64,000 nt of DNA from Triglochin maritima (Eukaryota > Streptophyta > Magnoliopsida > Alismatales > Juncaginaceae), in NCBI GenBank assembly GCA_963682175.1, contig OY821788.1:15332001-15396000 (forward strand), in the 5' to 3' direction. This document shows positions 33,025 through 44,806 of this stretch, in pieces; position 1 is the first letter of the stretch, and the number at the start of each line of letters is the position of its first letter. Made by a program: the position numbers and the translations under genes. Under the pieces are notes generated by a model, which saw only the letters and a list, made by a program, of their open reading frames with translations, was not told the origin of the DNA and did no database searches.

Positions 33025-33496
33025 TCTATCGGTTCTGGATCCTTCTCGAATTTGTTGTAGGCTTTTCTGGATGTCTATGTTGGTCTTTGATGCATATATT
33101 TCGTTTATTGGAGCTCCGACCCGAATTGAATTTTAAAAATACTCCCCATGATGGTGTGGAGTTTTCTGTTTTGCTCTTTGGTCCTTCGGTCTTACGTTCA
33201 GGTCCTTCTCCCATGCATCTTAGTCCCCAGGTATCACAACTCAGTCATTTTTCCCTGCTCTTGGGTCCTTTTATGCTTCATCTCTTCAAACCTATTTATT
33301 TCTGAAATTCAAACATAAAACTCGTCACGTAGCATTACTTAGGTGTAAGATAATCGATATAAGATACAAATATAAGCATTAAATGATGTTAATCAAATAC
33401 CCCCACACCTAAGTTTTTTCTAGTCCCGAGCAAAACAAAAAAAGAGAAAAGCAAACGAGAAACAAGAAATCCTAACTCACTTTCCTAGGAATCATA

Positions 33497-33564
33497 GTTG
33501 CACTTAGCACGTGCAATAAGCCGTTAAACCTCCTTGTTGCCATGGAGGAGGAGTGTTGTCTCCT
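33497..33564 (-). promoter_or_regulatory. Three-hairpin RNA module in the B3 3' untranslated region
   Basis: Minus-strand order: hairpin I (33564-33549) AGGAG[ACAACA]CTCCT, perfect; hairpin II (33548-33529) CCTCCATG[GCAA]CAAGGAGG with one A-A mismatch and a GNRA loop; hairpin III (33517-33497) TTGCAC[GTGCTAA]GTGCAA, six pairs. Confidence 0.75.
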
Positions 33565-34954
33565 AAGGGTTTTCAGCGGATATACCCACAAAATCCGAAC
33601 AAGATGCATTATTCAATCTAGTCTCTCGACTCGTTGGAAATATTTTGTCGATCATTGGACACGGTAATCCTACGGGCCGACTCTATAAGGTAATCAGTCA
33701 ACACCTAGCCTAATGAACCATTCGTGCAAGTGATACAAAGTGTAAGGTCCATTAAGGTTCTTATTTGCATTACCAATTTTTTTTCTTTTTGTTTCTTTTC
33801 TCATTTTTTTCTTCTTTTTTCTTTTTATTAGGTGGAGCTTCATTCTCCCAGGGTCAGGTTTCGTTCATCATTGCCCATGAGGACTTACACTATCACTACA
33901 CCTTTCCCCAAATCTCCACATAGGGTAATCCCTACCACCCGTGTAACGGGTGTTCGGTAGGCGCATCCCAAGTCTGATGACTCGAAAGCACCAGGCACAA
34001 AGTCCCCTCAGACCTACTTTCCCGAGTGATAGGAGCCGTGCGAGAAGAGAGAACATTTACTCACTTATTTCTTATCTACATATGAACCAAAACCCCTACA
34101 CTTAATGTCTCACAATAAGATTAAAAGGGTCCTTGACTACAACAAACTTCCTTAAGTTAACAGACACGAATTATTGACTCACTAGGTTCAGGGTGAACTT
34201 CTTTAAATGTTTGAGCACTAAAACCCTATGATTACTCACCCCCAAGGGAAAATTGGGGTGCATCCTTACGACTCGATAAATCCTAAAGCCACTGCACTAG
34301 ATATCCTATTGCATCAAGTTCAAGACAATTTTGGGAGCTTTCTTTTTACTTTGCCTCTCAACGGTTTTGCACATGCTAAACACACGCAAAACCCAGAAAA
34401 CATTTTCTTTCGCAAACACATGAAGATTTTGAAAGAAATGTGGAAATTTTAAGGCACTAGGCAAGCAAAAGAAGACAAGTCACCCAAGGATCATGGCAAG
34501 CAGATATATCGATATTTAATACAACACACTAACATGACCCTAACAATGCAAACAAAAGAAACAAAATCCAAAGAAAAGACTCGACTATGTACACACGTAA
34601 AACACCCCCCACATCTACTTCATGCATTGTCCTCAATGAATGCGAGAAAGATACTACATGGAATTATGCAATGAAACATGAAAGATCTCACCAACGTGAA
34701 GTACAAAGGGAAGTGCATGGCTATGTTGATGGACACAACCCGAATTCCCTCAAAAACCTATGAGATGCTAAAGAAGGGATACAAATTCGTGAAAGAACTG
34801 GGGGCCAAATACACAAGGGTTGGAGCCCACAACAATCAATGTTCACTGAAGGAGTCTTTTATTGTACTTCTTATTTTCTTTTTTTATTTTCTTTTTCTTT
34901 CTTTTTTTTATTTTTATATAACTATGTACAAACATAAGTTCCCATCTTCATTTG
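33565..34954 (-). other. B3 3' untranslated region
   Basis: No conserved ORF; homologous to 24438-25442. T-rich runs at 33775-33830 and 34850-34915. The AGGA stem-loop is at 34621-34642. Confidence 0.7.
34621..34642 (-). promoter_or_regulatory. Conserved AGGA stem-loop (B3)
   Basis: Minus-strand CATTCATTG[AGGA]CAATGCATG next to a purine tract ending GTGGGGGGTGTTTT. Confidence 0.6.
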
Positions 34955-36515
34955 TCAAAAGACATCAAATGGGAACCTCAAGAGTGGGTCAATGCACTTG
35001 GAAAGGGAACATGACACCACGCGGGGCCAGAATACGCATGCGTGGGCCCCTTCACAAAGAGCACAAGATGAAATGAGAGGTTCATGAATTGGACGCAACG
35101 GCGTCTCATTCAAAGGATCAAACTGAAAGAGCTTGAACCTCTCGAGAGTTTGGGAAATAAGGAGCAACGGAAGAAGAATCTCTCCCATTGCAGAACTGAA
35201 GTTATGATCATCAATCCAAACTGTCCAACCAACAGGCTGGTGAGTCGGAACGAGGTCAAGCACCTCGTTATGCATGTCCAACTCACCAGGAGAACAGGAA
35301 GTGGGTCGCATACCCAAGGTATCATCCAAGGAACTCCTAATACCCCCATGAGCAATGTGGTTGTTTGATGTTCCATCATTTCTAAGATGATCAGGAACAA
35401 TAGTGAGAGGCAAACTCTCATCAGGTTGTTTGAAATTGAGGGTACTAGGGAGCTCTTGCTCCACCAGAGGTGAGTCCTCAAGAGGCACAATATGAAGATC
35501 ATGTGGCTCAAGGGCCACAGGACAAAAAGATACGGTACAATCCTGTGCCGACTCATAATGAAGCTGGTCCAAGTTATTCTCAATTTGAATCGAATCCTCC
35601 ACTAAGTGATCGTGAATTGAAACCCCAAGTTCCTCAGATTGACTAGGAGTTTGACTTTGAAAGGTTGTGCTTTGAATTTGTGGATGTGGTGGTGGTTCAA
35701 TATCAAAAGAAGAATCCTCATGTTGACATGAAATGTCACTCTCCTCACATTCACGTAATTCCTGCGACATTTGACTCACTTGCAGTGCCATATTTTGTAT
35801 GGACTGTTGAGTGGTTTCCATGAACGTAAGGAAAGTTTGTTTCAAGGAATCAGGTATGCGGTCAACGATGAGGTCCATGTCAGAGCTTGGGAAATTTTGG
35901 GGTTGGGTGTTGATGCGCTGCGAATGAGTCCAATGATTTGGAGTGGGGTGTTGGTAGAATTCTGGGTATTCGGGAGGAGGATACTGGGTGAACATGAAGT
36001 ATAAGAATTTCAATAAGAATTGCTCCCCATGAATCCATCACTCTCGGGTTGTACGCGGATGCGTAATGACCATAATGAGCATTTTGGGAAAATGTATGCT
36101 CATACTCAGGCTCTGGGGGAACATAAGGGCATTCCCCAGTGACATGACCACTCAACCCACAACAGTCGCACGGTACGGTTACTGGAGCCACCGGTACAAA
36201 CATGTCGTCTGCCGCACGCATGAAAGAGGCCAAAGTTTCTTGCAATGTCTTAGTTTGATGACCAGTGTATGATCCGACGTAACTAGATTGTGGTCTAGCA
36301 GTCGGTGCCTCTCTCATGTTATCCCAATATGAAGATTGCTCAGTCACACAATTGCGATCATCCCAACCATACAGGGTGTTAGTCTGAGCCACCCCAGGTT
36401 GCATGGGTCCGGAGTACCAGGGAGAATCGTCCTGGTCCCAACAATGATATGGATGGTCGCCCATGTAACCATCCATCTCAAGAAAAACTCTCGAGTCGAC
36501 CACTCTCACCACCAC
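34955..36515 (-). pseudogene. Second gag-like ORF in B3, with zinc knuckle
   Basis: Two overlapping minus-strand frames. The first (36515-35880) begins with an Asp/Trp/Tyr-rich segment (MDGYMGDHPYHCWDQDD) and has an intact CCHC knuckle (CDCCGLSGHVTGEC). The second (36013-34955) is Gln/Pro/Ser-rich with a region of coiled-coil character (FMETTQQSIQNMALQVSQM) and acidic segments. One frameshift near 35990-36010 separates them. The N-terminal gag domain found in A2 and B3's main gag is absent, and there is no protease or pol. It is preceded by a leader like that of family B, so it is probably the gag of a related non-autonomous element fused into B3. I cannot name the family. Confidence 0.6.
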
Positions 36516-37330
36516 GAGGCTAAGCTCGTAAAAAGTGCTCGATTCGACCCTAAAACTCTACCAGCGAGTGTAAAGGGGAGGAGACTAAAACATAGAAGTA
36601 GGTGAGACGAAGATGACTCAGAGGAGAAGGGAAGAATCCCTAAAGCTAGCGTGGGTAAAAGGATCAGGTAGAAGCCTAACTAGCAAGCACGACTCAAACA
36701 ATGTAAGGCAATGGGTCCTTAGGCTAGACGACGCCTAACTTCGAGGTCACTAGCCTCGACACGCCTCACCTCCCTACAACGAGGACCACAATGCCCAGCA
36801 AGTGATACCAGATCCGGAGATCCAGTACCTCCTACTATCGACAAGGTAGGCAACGCCGATCAGGTCATGGCGGTCTCAACTAGATTACTCTCCTAGTGCG
36901 TCCAAAATCCTAGGGCCAATGTCTACTTGCTTTTAGTTAAGGCTTGATTACGAGTGATTTTTGGGGCCAAAGAAAGGGTGATGAAATCCCCCACCTTATC
37001 TTTTATGGGACAACCCCTCCTTAGCAGCGTTTTGATCCTAAATCTAGCAATCAATCGCTCCAATCAAACGCTCACTCACTCTTGTCCCGATGCACCTTAC
37101 TAACGAATGCATGATCGAAACATGCATGAATGAGAGATTTGGGTGCACGTACCTCACGCCAGCAATCAACAACAAAATGTAAAGCAAAGAAAAGGCAAAT
37201 GCATGCAAGGTCTACACATGATGCAAATACAGGCAATGAGTTTTCGCTGGGCCCACAAACATTCTCAATGGGTTGCATTGGTGTTAGGGGTGTTCGTTGA
37301 TTTTGTGGTATTTTCTACAATTGGCAGATG
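36516..37330 (-). other. Second copy of a B-type 5' leader inside B3
   Basis: 36620-36880 aligns with 47260-47529, and 36846-37330 aligns with 63181-63520 (shared words include GTGATGAAAT and CTTATCTTTTATGGGACAAC). The leader is thus present twice in B3, and here it has no primer site or LTR beside it. Confidence 0.75.
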
Positions 37331-37372
37331 AGATTTAGATTTAAAGGTTGATCCATGGGCTCCTATTCCCTA

Positions 37373-37420
37373 CCAGAGTTGAACACATCAAACTCGGCAC
37401 TCATGTTACCGAATGAGAGA
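37373..37420 (-). pseudogene. Last codons of B3 protease region, cut off by A2
   Basis: Minus-strand codons read LSFGNMSAEFDVFN, the usual end of the Athila protease block. The codons just before (ILGRPFLATSNALINCRN through MKL) lie at 44807-44890, on the other side of A2. Confidence 0.85.
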
Positions 37421-38623
37421 TGATGAGAATTAAATTTATACCGCAAGTGCACGACGTCAATGAAGACGTGACAAGTACGGGTCGAACACAAGGAGGGAGA
37501 GATGTTGTTAATTTTGTGATTTTTGATTAAGGAAGAAAGAGAGAGAAATAATGTTGGTTTGAGATTTTTTGTTTTTTATATATCTAAAGCGAGAACAACA
37601 AAAGAAGAAACTAAAAAGAAAACAAATATGGATGGGAGTCCAGCGGGTGGAGGTTTAGAAATCGGGTTTAGATTAGAGAATTCTAAAACTTATAATAAAT
37701 CACATTAGTTATAAAGCATTACATGATAAATGACTCAACATAAACTCAAGTAATCAAAATATACTAACACAAAATTAAAATAATAACTTTATTCTTCTTC
37801 TCATCACCCTAAATCCGTCACCCCCACCCTTTGGAGAGAGTTAGAAACTCATGGATGAAGGGAAGGAGAATGGGTCCTAGAGAAACTACAAAAGAAAACT
37901 AAAAAAACAAGAAATAAAAGAACAGAATTTTATTACTAAAATTTGGAACAAAAACTAAGGACCCTTTACAACATCGTTTCGGGGCTATTTATAGTCGATA
38001 TAAGGGATCCCAATATATAAAAGGAAAGTACACGCGTCAATACAACATTGGTAAAAATTTGAGCGCACGTATCAACTTTTGTGCGGCGGAATCGCCGCAA
38101 TTTGTACATGAGGTGCGGCAGAATCACCACCTTTTTGGCTCAGAATCGACCTGGATTTTTCTTGTGTGTTTATGGTATGTTTTAGCTGTCATTTGCGTGT
38201 CCGGATTAATTATTGCATATCTTTGGAGATCCGAGTTAATTTCTTCATATATTTGGAGATTCAAATTGATTTTTCTCTAGACCTTCTCCAAAATAATCTT
38301 TTGGTTTTCGTAATTTGCAGTGGGGTCCTCGGCTTTTGCAATTAAGTCCCTGACTACTTTTGTGCTTAAGTCCCTGATATTTTTGTAATTATGTATTTGA
38401 ATGCTTTTATGCTTGGATGAACTTCCATTTGAGTCCCGATAATCTTGACTTGGTCTTAATGATAGAAATGAGTCTTTTGCACGCATTTATGCTCGGGATA
38501 TGGGTAATTTGCATTCTGGTCCCTGTATTATGTAAATAAGACTAAACACATACCTTAGTAGCATTTATTGATATAAAATTAATCTAAATGAAAGACATGT
38601 GATGCAATGTATGCAATGTATCA
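37421..38623 (-). repeat. A2 3' LTR (1203 bp)
   Basis: Aligned with 43637-44806 and 5784-7015. TATA box at 37985-37994. The GC-rich inverted motif is at about 38085-38100, with a decayed second copy beside it. Confidence 0.92.
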
Positions 38624-38719
38624 AATACCCCCACACCTAGATTTTGCTAGTCCCTTGCAAAACAAAATATAAGAAAAATGAAAACAGGGAAATCCTAACT
38701 CACTTTCGTAGGAATCACG

Positions 38720-38787
38720 GTTGTATTTAGCATGTGCAACAAGCCTTTAAACCCCCAACTTTCCTTAGAGGACGAGTTTTGTCTCGT
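38720..38787 (-). promoter_or_regulatory. Three-hairpin RNA module in the A2 3' untranslated region
   Basis: Hairpin I (38787-38772) ACGAG[ACAAAA]CTCGT; hairpin II (38771-38752) CCTCTAAG[GAAA]GTTGGGGG, GNRA loop with G-U pairs and a G-G closing mismatch; hairpin III (38740-38720) keeps five of seven pairs. Confidence 0.7.
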
Positions 38788-39761
38788 GAGGGTTTTCAGT
38801 TGACACACCCACAACGTCTTAACTCTACATTTCATTAATAACTCTAAATATCTCCACCTCAACCTTATACATCTCACTTAGAAGTCTTGCATGCTCATTA
38901 TATAAATCTAACTCATAAAGAATCTGACTTGGTCTGTGTTCACATCACTAACCCTTCTACACATGTTATCACTTAAATTATTTTGCACGCGCTCCTCTGG
39001 TGGTGAAGTATCATTCGGATCAACCATGGCATGAATCATTCTTTTAACTGGATCCAGCTCGTGATCCATAAGCACCAGTTGCATCCCTTCCAGTTCCATG
39101 CCGGTATCTTAAGTATTTCTTTTCGTGATTCAACACATTTGCTTTTAATGACACTTTTACCCTTTTTGCATTCGTGTAGCGAGTTTTGTCGATAATCCTG
39201 AGCCAACAGACTCAAGTTACCGGGTTTCAAGATACCCCTACAGACCAGTGACTCGAAGGCTTGGGCTTTTGTAATCATTTTGCAAGATGTGCTTTCCTCA
39301 CTTTATTCCTTTTTTTTACTTTTATTTTCCTCAAGGCTTAATTGTTATTAGAAGTCCATGCTTCCCGGTATATTTTCCTCAACCTCTGCTTTTTATCAGT
39401 CACTTCAAAGATTTGATTCATCCATTTTAAGTGCATACATGTTTTAAAGGGTAATGGGTTATTTCTTTGTAACTTAGATTTATGTCACAGTTTCTACAAG
39501 CAGAACTATATAATAAGGAACAAAAACTCAATGCAATTTGTACTCGGGTTTTGGTGGTTCTATCTTAAGCTATGTCATGGAACATTGAATTTATTTTATT
39601 TATCTATGTTTTTTTATTTTTTTAAGAATATATATATAGATAGATAGATACATAAACACCCCCACACCTAAATCATGCATTGTCCTCAATGTATGCAAAG
39701 ATAAAGCAAATGCACTTATTACCTGTGTCAACTGTGGTGGAGGGATTGAATTTGCTCAGAG
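38788..39761 (-). other. A2 3' untranslated region
   Basis: Homologous to 7180-8149. The AGGA stem-loop is at 39674-39695 beside an internal purine tract. No conserved ORF. Confidence 0.7.
39674..39695 (-). promoter_or_regulatory. Conserved AGGA stem-loop (A2)
   Basis: Identical to the A1 copy at 8062-8083. Confidence 0.6.
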
Positions 39762-42371
39762 TCAACCATGGTCAGAACTGGATTGAATGACACCATGTTG
39801 GTGCATGTATCCATTTGAATTGTTCCCTGTGTTGCAATGAGAGTCCTGAGTCACAGATTCCACACCCCTCACATGTATTTGTTCTCTTATTTGCTCGAGT
39901 GATGGTGGGTGTGTAGAAGAATTATTCCCCTTTTTCTCACTTCCTTTTTGATTTTGTGATGATTTATTTGATTCAGAAATCTTATAGATACGCGATCTCA
40001 TCACAACATCACTTTGATTGCATACTATTTCTGGCTCATTATCAACATGAAAGATATTAAATTCAGCCTTTAAGTTTCCAAAAGATAGTTGCATGAGCCC
40101 ATTTCGACAATTTATCAAAGCTTCAGAAGTGGCTAAAAAGGGTCTGCCTAGTATTACAGGGATTTGTCTCTTAGGATCGACAACAGGTTCAGTGTCTAGA
40201 ACGACAAAATCCACTGGGTAAATGAAGTCACCAACCTTAATCAAAACATCCTCTACTATACCTCTTGGTTTCTTAATAGAGCAATCAGCAAATTAAAGAG
40301 TTGTCTTAGAGGGTTTTAGTGGACCAAGGTTCAGTTGCTCATAGACAGAGTACGGGAGTAAGTTAACCCTAGCACAAAGGTCTAGAAGGACTTTGTTGAT
40401 AAAGTATCTCCTATCGCACAAGAAATTGTGGGACACCGAGGGTCCTTATACTTTATAGGAGACGAGTTTGACAGAATAGAGCTTATATTTGCAGTTAAGA
40501 ATGCCTTCTTTGGTACATTCGTTTTTCTCTTTTTAGTGCACAGATCTTTTAAGAATTTAGCATAAACTGGTATTTGATGAATCATATCTAGGAGTGGAAT
40601 ATTCACCTTAACTTGCTTAAATACTTCCAAGATTTTCTCCATTTGTGCACTTGAGCTCTTCTTGAGTCTATTGGGGAATGAGGCTTTAGGAACATAGACT
40701 CGCTCAGGTTGAGCTATAGGTTCAGGTTGAGTAGGTGGGTTGGGCTTTTCAATTTGGACTTCAGGTTCAATGGTCAGGTCACATGTGGGTGCTTGACAGC
40801 TAGATTGATTAGGAGTTCTAGGATTTACCACATTGTTATCAACTTGTTTACCAGACCGTAATGATACAACTGCATTTATTTGTTGGAACGGTCCTTCCTC
40901 ATGAACCATTTGAACCGGTCTAGGGTTGTTATTTCCTGAAGGTGGTTGATAAGGCTGATATTGATTATTAGATCTTGGGTTTACCTCAGGTTGACTTGGA
41001 AACTGACCATTTTCTCTTTCACCTACTATTTGTGCTAGTTGCCTGACTTGTGTTTCTAACCTTTGGAAGGATTGGTTGGTTGTTTGCATAAAAGTCTTAA
41101 CCAAATTTTCCAAGCTCGTCAATCTAACATCATAATCTCCATTGTTACTAAACCCAGATGATGTATTATTTTGGTTATACGGGTTTGGTTGTTGTCTAGG
41201 AGGTTGACCTTGTTGGTTCCAGGAAAGATTGGGATGATTACGCCAACCCGGGTTATAGGTTGATGCGTATGGGTCATTTCTAGAATAGTTAAAGGTGGCA
41301 TTAACTTGTTCCAAGTCCGCATAATCCTCCATTATATGACCAGTCTGACCGCATCTAGAGCAAGGGATAGAAGACGCTTGATTCACTAGGGGTAGGGTTT
41401 TTTGCTCTAGACTTTCCATTCTACGCATAAGGGTAGCTAGTTTTGCTTCAGCAGCTACGGTAGCATCTACAGCTAAGACACCTGGTTTGGGTTGACTTGC
41501 TTTTCTCGATCCAATACTCGTGTTAATCGATGCTCTAGCATTGTCCCATTGCATACTGTTTCGGCTAAATCCTCAAGAAAAATCCAAGCATCATTCTCAT
41601 TTTTGGACATAAACCTTCCTTGGCTTACAGATTCTAGCATAACCCTAGATGTGGGTGTCAATCCCTCATAGATAATTTGGCACAATTGCCATCTTGGAAT
41701 TCCATGATGAGGGCATTGGGTCAACAGACTTTTAAATCTTTCTAAATAGGATAGAACAGCTCGCCCTCAGATTGAACGAATGCAACAATTTCATTCCTAA
41801 TCCTAATAGTCTTATGGTTGGGGAAATATTTCTTTAAGAAAACTTGAACAAACTCGGCCCAACTCCTAATAGATCTTTCGGCTAGACTATATAGCCATTT
41901 CTTAGCGTCATCCTTCAGTGCTAGAGGCACGAATTGCAGACGCACTGCCTCCTCAGAAATATGCTGGTATTGCATAAGAGAGAAGATTTCCTCAAATTCT
42001 CTAAGGAAGAGATAAGGGTCTTCCTTAGAGGTGAACTTGGGGAACATACTCCTGTATTGTGCCTTCAGTTCGAAGTCGCGACCCGGTATGACGGGCATAA
42101 CGATGCATGATGGCTGAGCAGCCATCGTTGGGTAGCACCGATCCCTCAGAGTCATAGGTGGTGCAACAGGTGGGTCCACTACATTCTCACCTATTGGATC
42201 TGGGTGAGGTGGTGCAACAGGTGGATTGGGGCTAAGCTCCAGACAGGAATCTAGATGAACTCGTGAGAGTCGATTACTCAAGTCCCAAATCCAAATCTGA
42301 GTGCACCGGTTTGAATCAATTTTTGAATTCAAATTCGAAATTTCAATTCCAAAGTCAAATTCAAGAATCAA
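39762..42371 (-). pseudogene. Gag-protease frame of A2, broken
   Basis: Gag domain at 42371-41742 (YLFLREFEEIFSLMQY, then KKWLYSLAERSIRSWAEF); remainder of gag at 41724-41473; zinc knuckle at about 41370-41330 (CSRCGQTGHIMEDY, last Cys replaced by Tyr); Asn/Gln/Pro-rich linker; IPLLDMIHQIPVYAKFL block; protease region with DLC in place of the usual DLG; then ILGRPFLATSEALINCRN, LSFGNLKAEFNIFH and a C-terminal tail. At least three frame changes (near 41740, 41550 and 40400) and a stop near 40295 make it non-coding. Gag would assemble particles and protease would mature them; there is no pol after it. Confidence 0.88.
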
Positions 42372-43612
42372 TTGATTTTATTTATTTATTTATTTATTAA
42401 AAAAAATCAAAAATGGAAACAAACAATAGAATGGGGAAAGATGAGAAAAGAATCCTAATCTAGAGAATTGAGGTGAGAAGAGAAAGAAGACTCAGATGAG
42501 AAGGGAAACTTAACTCCAAAGATAGAAAAGAGGGTCGGTCAGAAATTTCCTAAGCATGCACGGTTCAAACAATCCTAGACCTAAGGGAGCCTAATTCTAT
42601 ACGACTCCTAACTGGTTGAGTTGAATTTGCTCGCTTGATTCACCTCCCTCACTAATCAAACCAACTTGGCCAGGCAGTGTATAGCTATTGGGGGCGCTTC
42701 CAACAGAGTCGGTGCCAATTAGACAACCACTTCGCTTGGAAGACTTACGTCAACACAAAAACACTTTCTAGACACCAAATCAAATTCGATCAGCTTCAAG
42801 TCATAGCAAGTCAAACCAATTTTCTCCTTAATTGAGTCTGAGTCCTTAGGGGCCAATGTCTAATTGATTTTAATTTTAAGGCTTGGGTGACACTTTGGAA
42901 TTGTGATTTGTGGGCCACAGAAGGGTGATGAAATCCCCACCGTATCTTTTCCTACGGAGTTGCCCTTAAGATAGTTTAACTTAAATCTAGCAAAGATAGT
43001 CAAACATTGGTCTTTTTAGTGGGGGGCAATTGCAAGGTTGTATGCAAACTAGATTATATGCTTAAATGCAATCGAAAAAAACTGCGCACGTACCTTGCCT
43101 CCAGCACTCTTCAACAAAAATTAATTTGCAAGAATTTAGAAAGAATAATGCAAACAAAACACTATATGATGCATGCACTAAGTCCTTCTAATTTTGGCAA
43201 TTTTTAGGTCAGAGTTGAATTATTGCCACTTATGGAATTTTGCCCTAACACGTGCAGTTCTACGAAAAGGAACTTTTCGAAAATTAAGATTTTACGAGAA
43301 AGGCAAGAAGAGTTACCTCCTTAATGCTCAGACGGGTTCGCCGCCCGCTTTAGAAAATTCCCAGATGCTCTACGCGTCCACCCAGAGATGACACCAGAAA
43401 AAATTGAAGCCCAGATGCTTCAGTTGTGCAGCGGATGCGCCGTAGATTCTTCTTTTTGTGCGGCGATTTCGCCGCCCTTCTTCCTCAGAGTGTGCCCGGA
43501 TTTCGCCGCGCACTCTGTTGTCTCCTGAAACGTAAACCCAAATAGTTAGATCGCGCACATGATTAACAGGATAGAATCGAAATCACAACAAATAAACAAG
43601 ATCTTCGTCACC
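42372..43612 (-). other. A2 5' leader
   Basis: Long untranslated leader between primer site and gag. It shares the words GATGAAATCCCCACC and GGCCAATGTCTA with the B leaders. No conserved ORF. Confidence 0.7.
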
Positions 43613-43630
43613 TCCCCGGCAACGGCGCCA
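43613..43630 (-). other. Primer binding site, tRNA-Asp (A2)
   Basis: Minus-strand TGGCGCCGTTGCCGGGGA, 18 bases complementary to the 3' end of plant tRNA-Asp, six bases from the LTR. This is the primer type used by Athila elements. Confidence 0.92.
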
Positions 43631-43636
43631 AAAACT

Positions 43637-44806
43637 TGATGAGAATTAAATTTATACCACAAATGCACATCGTCAATGAAGACGTGACAAGTACGGGTCG
43701 AACACAAGGAGGGAGAGATGTTGTTATTTTTGTGATTTTCAATTAAGGAAGAAAGAGAGAGAAATAATGTTGGTTTGAGATTTTTGGTTTTTATATATAT
43801 AAAGCGAGAACAACAAAAGAAAAAACTAAAAAGAAAACAAATATGGATGGGAGTCCAGTGGGTGGAGGTTTAGATATCAGGTTTAGATTAGAGAATTCTG
43901 AAACTTATGATAAATCACATTATTTATAAAGCATTACATGATAAATGACTCAACATAAACTCAAGTAATCAAAATATACTAACACGAAATTAAAATAATA
44001 ACTTTATTCTTCTTCTCATCACCCTAAATCCGTCACCCCCACCCTTTGGAGAGAGTTAGAAACTCATAGATGGAGGGAAGGAGAAGGGGTCCTAGAGAAA
44101 CTACAAAAGAAAACTAAAAAAACAAGAAATAAAATAACAGAATTTTATTACTAAAATATGGAACAAAAACTAAGGACCCTTTAGAACATCGTTTCGGGGC
44201 TATTTATAGCCGATACAAGGGATCCCAATATATAAAAGGAAAGTACACGCGTCAATACAACATTGGTAAAAATTTGAGCGCACAGATCAACCTTTGTGCA
44301 GCGGAATCGCCACCTTTTTGGCTCCGAATCGACCCGGATTTTTCCTATGTGTTTATGGTATGTTTTAGCTGTCATTTGCGCGTCCGGATTAATTATTACA
44401 TATCTTTGGAGATCCGAGTTAATTGCTTCATATATTTGGAGATTCAAATTGATTTTTCTCTAGAACTTCTCCAAAATAATCTTTTGGTACTCGTAATTTG
44501 CAGTCGGGTCCTCGGCTTTTGCAATTAAGTCCCTGACTACTTTTGTGCTTAAGTCCCTGGCCTTTTTGTAATTATGTATTAGAATGCTTTTATGCTTGGA
44601 TGAACTTCCATTTGAGTCCCGATAATCTTGACTTGGTCTTTATGATAGAAATGAGTCTCTTGCACGCATTTATGCTCGAGATATGGGCATTTTGCATTCA
44701 GGTCCCTGTATTATGTAAATAAGACTAAACACATACCTTAGTAGCATTTACTGATATAAAATTAATCTAAATGAAAGACATATGATGCAATGTATGCAAT
44801 GCATCA
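43637..44806 (-). repeat. A2 5' LTR (1170 bp)
   Basis: Matches 37421-38623 except for a deletion of about 33 bp in the GC-rich inverted motif near 44295-44315, and scattered substitutions. TATA box at 44200-44209. Confidence 0.92.

Larger units (their letters stand above)
31862..33395 (-). repeat. B3 3' LTR (1534 bp)
   Basis: Plus-strand start TGATCGTTTTATATTAACCG (the usual TGTTGAACG end is decayed) and end GTTAATCA before the polypurine tract at 33396-33411. TATA box at 32880-32891, and the perfect 14-bp palindrome CCGCCAATTGGCGG upstream at 33011-33024. Confidence 0.85.
37421..44806 (-). mobile_element. A2: complete gag-protease Athila-like element (7386 bp)
   Basis: Minus strand: 5' LTR (44806-43637), tRNA-Asp primer site, long leader, gag and protease frame, 3' untranslated region with the hairpin module, polypurine tract, 3' LTR (38623-37421). 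The flanks AGAGA (37416-37420) and AGAGC (44807-44811) are a 5-bp target duplication with one mutation, inside B3 protease. There is no reverse transcriptase or integrase, so it depended on an autonomous partner. B2-like elements share its primer site, polypurine tract and 3' hairpins. Confidence 0.92.

Noticed and set aside
34678..35368. Plus-strand ORFs opposite the second gag-like ORF of B3
   Set aside because: No recognisable domain; they overlap a better supported minus-strand gag frame or untranslated sequence.
43613..43630. tRNA-Asp gene
   Set aside because: Only the 18-nt complement of the tRNA 3' end is present, beside an LTR; this is a primer site, not a gene.
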